From: Marinobacter maritimus
GTDB lineage: Bacteria; Pseudomonadota; Gammaproteobacteria; Pseudomonadales; Oleiphilaceae
Length of the DNA: 64,000 nt
Direction: 5' to 3'
NCBI RefSeq assembly: GCF_007671675.1
Contig: NZ_VCGW01000004.1
Coordinates: 186,001-250,000 of the forward strand
The notes beneath the pieces are model-generated. The model worked only from the letters and a program-made list of their open reading frames with translations, did no database searches and had not been told where the DNA came from. The position numbers and the translations under genes are program-made. Shown in pieces: positions 58,188 through 64,000 of this stretch (positions within the stretch are counted from its first letter, which is position 1; the number at the start of each line of letters is the position of its first letter).

Positions 58188-59354
58188 TTACTTGTTCAGG
58201 AACAGTTCCCGACCGATCAGCATGCGTCGGATTTCGGATGTACCTGCGCCGATTTCATAAAGCTTGGCATCGCGCAGTAAGCGGCCAGTGGGGTATTCGT
58301 TGATGTAACCGTTGCCGCCCAGAAGTTGGATGGCGTCCAGGGCCAGTTTTGTGGCCATTTCGGCGGAGTAGAGGATCGCGCCAGCAGAATCCTTGCGGGT
58401 GGTTTCGCCGCGGTCGGCGGATTGCGCCACCATGTAAACGTAAGACTTGGCGGTGTTCATGAAGGTGTACATGTCCGCTACTTTGCCCTGAACCAGTTCA
58501 AATTCGCCGATGGCCTGGCCGAACTGTTTGCGTTCGCGGATGTAAGGAACCACAACGTCCATAGCTGCTTGCATGATGCCCAGAGGGCCTCCGGAGAGAA
58601 CGAGGCGCTCGTAGTCAAGGCCGCTCATGAGTACGCGGGCGCCGCCACCGAGTTCGCCAAGGACGTTTTCCTTGGGTACTTTGCAGTCCTGGAATACGAG
58701 CTCGCAGGTGTTCGAACCGCGCATGCCGAGTTTGTCGAGCTTTTGGTGCCTGCTGAAGCCCTCGGCATCGCGTTCTACGATGAAAGCGGTGATGCCTTTA
58801 GAGCCGGCTTTTACGTCGGTTTTGGCGTAGATAACGTAAACGTGGGCGTCAGGGCCGTTGGTGATCCACATTTTGTTGCCGTTCAGCACGTAGTGGTCAC
58901 CGGCGTCTTTGGCACTGAGTTTCATGGAGATCACGTCGGAGCCGGCATTGGGCTCAGACATGGCCAGCGCGCCAATGTGCTCTCCGCTGACGAGTTTGGG
59001 CAGGTATTTCTGCTTTTGCTCATCGGTGCCGTTCCGATGAATCTGGTTTACGCACAGGTTGGAGTGAGCGCCGTAAGACAAACCAACAGAGGCGGATGCG
59101 CGACTGATTTCTTCCATTGCAATCACGTGTGCCAGGTAACCCATGCCCGAGCCACCGTAGGCTTCATCCACGGTAATGCCCAGCAGGCCCATGTCGCCGA
59201 ACTTTTTCCACAGATCCATGGGGAACTCGTTGCTGCGGTCGATTTCTTCAGCGCGGGGGGCTATCTCGGTAGCTGCAAAGCCGTTGATCTGCTCGCGCAA
59301 CATATCGAGAGTTTCACCAAGGCCGAAGTTGAGTTCTGAGTACTGTGATTTCAT
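58188..59354 (-). CDS. liuA: Isovaleryl-CoA dehydrogenase
   Basis: Acyl-CoA dehydrogenase of 388 residues. The motif [19 protein letters not shown] places the catalytic Glu in the helix position used by isovaleryl-CoA dehydrogenases, and the later site reads [11 protein letters not shown] instead of [15 protein letters not shown] and [19 protein letters not shown] complete the family pattern. It makes methylcrotonyl-CoA for LiuBD. It is the first structural gene after liuR. Confidence 0.97.
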   Translation of the reverse strand: MKSQYSELNFGLGETLDMLREQINGFAATEIAPRAEEIDRSNEFPMDLWKKFGDMGLLGITVDEAYGGSGMGYLAHVIAMEEISRASASVGLSYGAHSNLCVNQIHRNGTDEQKQKYLPKLVSGEHIGALAMSEPNAGSDVISMKLSAKDAGDHYVLNGNKMWITNGPDAHVYVIYAKTDVKAGSKGITAFIVERDAEGFSRHQKLDKLGMRGSNTCELVFQDCKVPKENVLGELGGGARVLMSGLDYERLVLSGGPLGIMQAAMDVVVPYIRERKQFGQAIGEFELVQGKVADMYTFMNTAKSYVYMVAQSADRGETTRKDSAGAILYSAEMATKLALDAIQLLGGNGYINEYPTGRLLRDAKLYEIGAGTSEIRRMLIGRELFLNK

Positions 59355-59423
59355 GTTTGGTTGCCTTTTGTTCTGCCAGATACGTGTTTGAAAACGGCTT
59401 GCCGGGTTTGGCGTCAGTTGCTG

Positions 59424-59870
59424 TCAGTTTTGCTCGGCAGCATTTCTATGTTCGTCATTGGCCGGGGCCAGTTGTTTTTTCTTTTTCTGCAGCTCAGCGA
59501 GCGCTTCCCGACAGCGTAATTCTGCTGTCTCGATTTCCATTTCTGCCATGGCTATGTCGCTTTTCTGCTGCTCCATGTGAGCTCGCTTGTTGCTCAGTAT
59601 GGTCAGCATTTTCAACAGCTGTTTTTCATTGCCGGTCGCGGTTTCATCCCACAGATCGAAAAGCTCTTTTGTTTCAGCGAGAGAAAATCCCATGCGCTTG
59701 CCCCGGAGGATCAGCTTCAGGCGCACTTTGTCTTTGGTGCTGAAGATTCGCGTTTGCCCGCGACGCGCCGGCCTCAGCAGGCCCTGATCTTCGTAGAAGC
59801 GGATGCTACGGGTTGTCACGTCAAACTCATTTGAGAGCTCGCTGATACTGAACGTTTTCTTTACGATCAT
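59424..59870 (-). CDS. liuR: MerR-family regulator of the liu operon
   Basis: A 148-residue MerR regulator. The N-terminal winged helix reads SISELSNEFDVTTRSIRFYEDQGLLRPAR, followed by a dimerisation helix (about 80-130). There are no metal-binding cysteines, and the C-terminal tail is charged. Family knowledge: LiuR controls branched-chain amino acid and acyl-CoA genes from palindromes like TTTACGTWAACGTAAA. Such a site lies 34 nt before its own start, and further copies are found at three other transcripts in the window. Confidence 0.93.
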   Translation of the reverse strand: MIVKKTFSISELSNEFDVTTRSIRFYEDQGLLRPARRGQTRIFSTKDKVRLKLILRGKRMGFSLAETKELFDLWDETATGNEKQLLKMLTILSNKRAHMEQQKSDIAMAEMEIETAELRCREALAELQKKKKQLAPANDEHRNAAEQN

Positions 59871-60172
59871 GGCGATATCCTTTTTTAGGTAAGGTTAGAT
59901 AAAGTTTACGTAAACGTAAAGTATTTTTGGAGGTAATGTCTGCGACATTGGGCTTATGAGAAAACGGGCCTGTCTGCATATCAGGTTGCGCGGGATTGTA
60001 ACAGGAGGCACTAAGATGCCGGGTGTGTCGCTGTTCTGCAAAGTGAATGTGCATTGGCAATTTGAAGCTCGCCAATCTGAAGCGGGCGTGCGGGCTTTGA
60101 CGCAGAGGAGCAGACCCTGCGGGAATGATCGGGCAGGGCGAAAAAATTGACCCAATCACACAGCGTGAAGTG
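59871..60172. other. 302-base intergenic region before liuR
   Basis: Holds the LiuR operator at 59905-59920, which overlaps the presumed liuR promoter. The rest, downstream of the AraC gene's stop, shows no other recognised element. Confidence 0.5.
59905..59920. promoter_or_regulatory. LiuR operator at the liu operon promoter
   Basis: TTTACGTAAACGTAAA, a near-perfect palindrome extended by AAG/AGT flanks, 34 nt upstream of the liuR start. It fits autoregulation of the liuR-liuABCDE operon. Confidence 0.85.
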
Positions 60173-61198
60173 TTAACCGGCTGTTGATCCACGCCACTGA
60201 GACGGAGATTTTCCGGTCCAGCGCTTGAAGGCCCTGCAAAACGAGGCGGTTTCTGAAAAGCCAACACGCTCGTTAACGTCGGCGACGCTCAGGTTTTCGG
60301 TGCTCATGAGTTTTATTGCGTACTCCCGTCGCAAAGACGTCTTGATCTTGCGTAAGGAGGTACCTTCTTCCTGAAGCTTACGCCCGATGCTTCTGGGTGT
60401 CATGTGTAGCTGTTGCGCAATTTCATCAAGGCTTGGTTGGTCTTTGAGGCTTTGTTGCGCGATCAGAGCGCGAACCCGGTTGCGCAGGCTGTCGTCGTGG
60501 TCCGGGCGATGCAGGATATAGGCGGGTGACTCCCGTAGGAAAACGGCAAGCTCAGCTTCGCTTCGGGTAATGGGCAGTTGCAGATATTTTTCGTGCAGAT
60601 GAAAACCGCAAATAGCTGAGTCAAATTGCAGCTCAGCGGGGAACATGGCCTGATATTCTGCAACGTGAGGTGGCGATGAATAATTGAACTGCGTGGTCGC
60701 AAACGGAATCTGCTGGTCCACCAGCCAGCATGCGAACCTTTGCCACATAAGCAGCAGGAACTCTTGCAACATGTGATCAGTATCCCGACTGGCGTCTTCA
60801 AGGCTCAGGCGGAAGAACACCAGCTTGTGGCGGTCACTTTTACTCAGTCCGATGTTGATGTTGTCGCAGGCAATGCTGAAAAAGCGCGCGCTTTTTCTCA
60901 GGACGGCGCCGAGGGTTGCAGAGCCGAGACAATAATCTGTCATCAGTGCGAAGGTGCCGTTTTTGCAGCGGCGGGTGGATAGTCCCAGGAATTCGTCGCG
61001 CGTAGCCCGCCATACCGTTTTGATCAGCTGTGTAAACTGTTCTTCGGTGATTAGCCGTTCGGGCTTGCCAAGCCAGGTCGCCGGCACGCCAGCGCTGGCC
61101 AACAGTGCTTCGCTCTGAAATCCCTGCCGTTCGGCACCGCTAATAGACGCCTGAAGATAGTGGTTTGCAATATGGGGTCTGGACTGGAAGTCGTGCAT
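60173..61198 (-). CDS. AraC-family transcriptional regulator
   Basis: A 341-residue regulator of the OruR/ArgR-like group. An N-terminal arabinose-binding-type region (about 20-200, SEALLASAGVPATWL, GTFALMTDYCLGSATLGAVL) precedes a C-terminal double helix-turn-helix ending in SVADVNERVGFSETASFCRAFKRWTGKSPSQWR. It is divergent from the acyl-CoA dehydrogenase at 61355 with 156 bases between, so it probably regulates that operon. Confidence 0.93.
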   Translation of the reverse strand: MHDFQSRPHIANHYLQASISGAERQGFQSEALLASAGVPATWLGKPERLITEEQFTQLIKTVWRATRDEFLGLSTRRCKNGTFALMTDYCLGSATLGAVLRKSARFFSIACDNINIGLSKSDRHKLVFFRLSLEDASRDTDHMLQEFLLLMWQRFACWLVDQQIPFATTQFNYSSPPHVAEYQAMFPAELQFDSAICGFHLHEKYLQLPITRSEAELAVFLRESPAYILHRPDHDDSLRNRVRALIAQQSLKDQPSLDEIAQQLHMTPRSIGRKLQEEGTSLRKIKTSLRREYAIKLMSTENLSVADVNERVGFSETASFCRAFKRWTGKSPSQWRGSTAG

Positions 61199-61354
61199 GG
61201 CTATGACGATTCTGGTGCGTAATGTGTCAATTATTTCGGCTTATACGGCCATTCTCGGGGAACAGAATAACCCTTTAAATGGTCGGCTGCCTGATTAATC
61301 AGAGATACCAAGCGATTATTGAAAGAGTAGTAAGAGGCTATCACGGGGTTATGT

Positions 61355-62497
61355 ATGTCCGCACATCAAGAAGATACTGAACTGTTTCACGCTATGATCA
61401 ACCGGGTGCTTGATAAGGAAGTCGCGCCTTTTTATGAGCAATGGGAGGAGGAAGCCGCCATCCCGCGCAACGTGTGGCGTAATCTGGGTCAGGCCGGAAT
61501 GCTCGGTATTGATATGCCGGAGGAGTACGGCGGGGCAGCAGCGAGCTTTGAAATTTCGCAGTTGGCTATTGAAGAAATGGCCCGCATGGGCTTTGGTGGA
61601 CTGGCCTCCGGCTATAATATCCACGCCAATATCGTGATGCCCTATATTTTGCACCTTGGCTCTGAAGCCCAGAAACAGCGTTACCTGCCTGAGATGATCA
61701 GCGGCGACGTGCTCAGTGCCATCGCCATGACCGAGCCGGGTGCTGGCAGTGATCTGGCGGCCATGCGCACTACGGCACAGCGCACAGAAAAGGGCTATGT
61801 GATCAACGGCGCCAAGGTATTTATCACCAACGGTTTGCAGGCGGAGCTGGTGATCGTGTGTGCTAAAACCGATCCAGGAGCCGGTGCCAAAGGCGTATCC
61901 TTGTTTCTGGTGGATACCAGCCTGCCCGGGTTTTCCCGGGGCAAAGGCATCCGCAAAATCGGTCAGCACGCCAGCGACACCGCAGAACTCTTCTTTTCGG
62001 ATCTCGTGGTTCCCCACGATGCTCTGCTGGGTGAAGAAGGCCGCGGGTTTACCTACCTGATGCAGGAGTTGCCCCGTGAGCGTTTGGGCGTTGGCGCCCA
62101 AGCGGTAGGGGCGACCGAAGGCGTACTGGCGATTACTCTGGATTACGTGCAACAACGTAAAGCCTTTGGCCAGAGAGTGGCCGATTTCCAGAATACCCGG
62201 TTCAAGCTAGCAGAAGCCCGCGCGCGGCTGGAGATGGCGAAAGCCTATCTAAAACAATGCATCGCTAAATATCTACAAGGCGAGATGGGGCCAGCCGATG
62301 CAGCCATTCTGAAGCTGATGCTCACGGAAATGCAGTGTGATATTGCCAACGATTGTCTGCAGTTGTTCGGTGGTTACGGTTACACCGTTGAGTACCCCGT
62401 ATCCCGCTTTTTTGTGGACGCCCGGGTACAGACTATCTACGCCGGGACATCTGAAATCATGAAAGAAGTGATTGCCCGCTCCATGCTGGGCAAATAG
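61355..62497 (+). CDS. Acyl-CoA dehydrogenase (isoleucine/short-branched-chain or beta-oxidation type)
   Basis: A 380-residue dehydrogenase with AMTEPGAGSDLAAMRT, LFGGYGYTVEYPVSRFFVDARVQ and the late motif IYAGTSEIMKEV. The AGTSEI form lacks the usual catalytic Glu of EGTNEI; the Glu in QELPRERLGVGAQ, as in long-chain and isovaleryl enzymes, probably serves instead. The thiolase and SDR downstream suggest 2-methylbutyryl-CoA or a related substrate. Divergent from an AraC regulator. Confidence 0.9.
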   Translation: MSAHQEDTELFHAMINRVLDKEVAPFYEQWEEEAAIPRNVWRNLGQAGMLGIDMPEEYGGAAASFEISQLAIEEMARMGFGGLASGYNIHANIVMPYILHLGSEAQKQRYLPEMISGDVLSAIAMTEPGAGSDLAAMRTTAQRTEKGYVINGAKVFITNGLQAELVIVCAKTDPGAGAKGVSLFLVDTSLPGFSRGKGIRKIGQHASDTAELFFSDLVVPHDALLGEEGRGFTYLMQELPRERLGVGAQAVGATEGVLAITLDYVQQRKAFGQRVADFQNTRFKLAEARARLEMAKAYLKQCIAKYLQGEMGPADAAILKLMLTEMQCDIANDCLQLFGGYGYTVEYPVSRFFVDARVQTIYAGTSEIMKEVIARSMLGK

Positions 62498-62547
62498 ATT
62501 ATTCGTTCTCCAGACTTTTATTGACCTGAAACTTGAGGAAACAAACG

Positions 62548-63735
62548 ATGAAACTGACCGACGTAGTAATTCTCGACGGCGCTCGCACGGCCATCGGCGG
62601 CTTTGGTGGCAGCCTGAGCTCGCTGAGCCCTGCCGAGCTGGGAACCTGCGCGGCGAACGAGGCTATCAAACGCTCGGGAGTGCCCGCAGAAGACATCGAC
62701 CATTCCATTTTCGGACATATTATTCCGACTGGCCCGGCAGATGCCTACGTTGCGCGTCACATTGGTCTCAATGCCGGTCTGCAAAAAGGTTCTGCGGCGC
62801 TCAATGTGAATCGTCTCTGTGGTTCCGGCGTTCAGTCGGTTATCAGTGCCGCGCAAATGATCATGATGGGCGACAGCCGGATTGCACTGGCCGGTGGTGC
62901 CGAAAGCATGAGCCAGGGCGCCTATGTTCTGCCTAATGTCCGCAAGGGCCTGCGGATGGGTGACGGCAAAGCGGTTGATATGACACTGGGGACTCTCTCC
63001 GATCCGTTTGGCAGTGGCCACATGGGCATGACGGCAGAGAGGATCGCAGAAAAGTACGGCCTCAGCCGTGAAGATCTGGATACCTTCTCGGCAGAAAGTC
63101 ACCGCCGTGCCAGCCACGCCATTGAGAGTGGCTACTTTAAAGAGCAGATTGTGCCGGTGACTGTGAAGCAGGGCCGCAAGGAAGTCACCTTTGAACAGGA
63201 CGAGCATGTGCGTGCTGGCACCACCGCAGAGAGCCTTGCGGGCCTGAAGCCGGCTTTTACCAAAGAAGGCATAGTAACGCCGGGCAACGCGTCGGGTATT
63301 AACGACGGTGCGGCCGCCATGGTGCTGACCAGCGCAGCAGAAGCCGAAAAGCGCGGGCTTAAAGCTCGTGCTCGCATCGTGGGCTATGCCTTTGCGGGGG
63401 TAGACCCCAGCGTAATGGGCCTGGGCCCAATTCCGGCTGTGCGTAGCGTGCTTGAGAAGACCGGTCTCAGTGTTGCAGATCTGGATGTTATTGAGTCCAA
63501 CGAGGCGTTTGCGGCTCAGGCGCTTGCGGTCAGCAAGGAGCTGGGTCTGCCAGCAGACAAGGTGAACCCGAATGGCGGCGCTGTTGCTCTGGGGCATCCG
63601 GTGGGGGCTACGGGTTCCATTCTCATCATCAAAACCCTTGCAGAGCTTGAGCGCACCGGCGGTCGCTATGGCCTGATTACCATGTGTATTGGTGGCGGTC
63701 AGGGTATTGCGCTGATTGTTGAGAGCATCGCCTGA
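62548..63735 (+). CDS. Acetyl-CoA acetyltransferase (thiolase)
   Basis: Thiolase of 395 residues. Cys91 in [10 protein letters not shown] is the acyl-carrying nucleophile; the His in [15 protein letters not shown] and the second Cys in MCIGGGQG complete the active site. It probably cleaves 2-methylacetoacetyl-CoA or acetoacetyl-CoA. The ATG at 62548 has TTGAGGAA upstream with good spacing; a GTG or other start at 62533 is less likely. It lies 50 bases after the acyl-CoA dehydrogenase. Confidence 0.95.
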   Translation: MKLTDVVILDGARTAIGGFGGSLSSLSPAELGTCAANEAIKRSGVPAEDIDHSIFGHIIPTGPADAYVARHIGLNAGLQKGSAALNVNRLCGSGVQSVISAAQMIMMGDSRIALAGGAESMSQGAYVLPNVRKGLRMGDGKAVDMTLGTLSDPFGSGHMGMTAERIAEKYGLSREDLDTFSAESHRRASHAIESGYFKEQIVPVTVKQGRKEVTFEQDEHVRAGTTAESLAGLKPAFTKEGIVTPGNASGINDGAAAMVLTSAAEAEKRGLKARARIVGYAFAGVDPSVMGLGPIPAVRSVLEKTGLSVADLDVIESNEAFAAQALAVSKELGLPADKVNPNGGAVALGHPVGATGSILIIKTLAELERTGGRYGLITMCIGGGQGIALIVESIA

Positions 63736-63776
63736 GTCCGCGGTTTTATTTCTTTTTGAGGCTGAATTGGATAAAG

Positions 63777-63792
63777 TTTACGTTAACGTAAA
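63777..63792. promoter_or_regulatory. LiuR-like operator before the SDR gene
   Basis: TTTACGTTAACGTAAA is a perfect 16-bp palindrome between the thiolase stop and the SDR start (54 nt upstream). It is the most symmetric LiuR-like site in the window. Confidence 0.85.
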
Positions 63793-63845
63793 GATTGGCT
63801 TGTTTCCAATTCAGCCGAAAACACCTGATGCGAAGGGAGAAAGTG

Positions 63846-64000
63846 ATGGAGTTCAAAAACATACCGGCCATTGTGACAGGTGGTGCCTCCGGGCTCGGCG
63901 AGGGCGCAGCCCGGGCACTGGCTGCTGCAGGCTGTAAAGTTGCCATCCTGGATCTACAAAAAGAGCAGGGTGAGAAGGTTGCTGCGGATATTGGCGGGAT
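63846..64000 (+). CDS. Short-chain dehydrogenase (3' partial)
   Basis: Only the first 51 codons are in the window. AIVTGGASGLGEGAARALA is the SDR nucleotide-binding motif, and the start resembles the type II 3-hydroxyacyl-CoA (2-methyl-3-hydroxybutyryl-CoA) dehydrogenases. Position after a thiolase and behind a LiuR-like operator fits the isoleucine pathway. GGGAGAAAG precedes the ATG. Confidence 0.88.
   Translation, partial: MEFKNIPAIVTGGASGLGEGAARALAAAGCKVAILDLQKEQGEKVAADIGG

Noticed and set aside
58326-59339. A 337-codon frame antisense to liuA
   Set aside because: Coding mirror of the dehydrogenase, without family signatures.
1-64000. CRISPR arrays, tRNA/rRNA genes, complete insertion sequences, replication origins
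   Set aside because: No regularly spaced repeats, no tRNA-like cloverleaf, no transposase frame with terminal repeats and no dnaA-box cluster were noticed on reading; a covariance or IS search was not possible.

Overview
The window looks like chromosomal DNA of a marine gammaproteobacterium, most likely Marinobacter or a close relative. This is inferred from the protein sequences and gene mix (liu operon with a MerR-type LiuR, ectoine hydroxylase, VgrG/VasX-type cargo, YqaA, CsbD, DUF1206); I could not run a database search. No rRNA, tRNA, CRISPR array or complete insertion sequence was seen.

Layout. (1) 1-5.2 kb: valine catabolism operon, mmsA (5' truncated by the window edge), isobutyryl-CoA dehydrogenase, enoyl-CoA hydratase, 3-hydroxyisobutyryl-CoA hydrolase, mmsB. 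(2) 5.4-10.8 kb: a DMT exporter, then an envelope module made of a secreted Ala-rich protein, an outer-membrane beta-barrel, a secreted subtilase, an ECF sigma factor and its membrane anti-sigma factor. Three promoters with the same -35/-10 words and the same 14-nt spacer tie these genes together. (3) 10.8-12.2 kb: SseA-type sulfurtransferase, YkgJ-type protein, RRM protein. (4) 12.4-19.4 kb: type VI secretion cargo cassette (VgrG, DUF4123 adaptor, VasX-like toxin, membrane immunity candidate) followed by a fossil copy of the toxin tail. (5) 19.4-23.9 kb: BioY, zinc-ribbon rhomboid, Ohr/OhrR, a dead DUF4124 gene, AI-2E family permease. (6) 24-26.2 kb: MDR oxidoreductase with an active-site-altered proline-racemase-like protein. 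(7) 26.3-33.3 kb: acyl-CoA synthetase, hotdog thioesterase and a five-gene Liv-type ABC importer, each with a LiuR-like operator. (8) 33.4-44.5 kb: an accessory, AT-richer stress region with long non-coding gaps (YqaA, DUF1206, DUF1328, CsbD, DJ-1/PfpI, PRC-barrel, metallothionein, a DUF421 stump, catalase HPII, a membrane stress protein, EctD) and a decayed EAL-domain gene. (9) 44.5-50.1 kb: Asp/Glu racemase, RetSat/CrtI-like oxidoreductase with TetR regulator, lipoprotein esterase. (10) 50.3-59.9 kb: leucine/isovalerate operon liuRABCDE plus an AhpD-like protein and an acyl-CoA synthetase. (11) 60.2-64 kb: AraC regulator, then an isoleucine-type set (acyl-CoA dehydrogenase, thiolase, SDR cut by the window end) with another LiuR-like operator.

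How it works together. Genes for breakdown of all three branched-chain amino acids lie within 64 kb, with a Liv-type importer and acyl-CoA activation. LiuR probably coordinates at least four of these transcripts. The most novel-looking piece is the ECF sigma/anti-sigma/subtilase/beta-barrel/Ala-rich module, whose promoter code can be read directly from the sequence.
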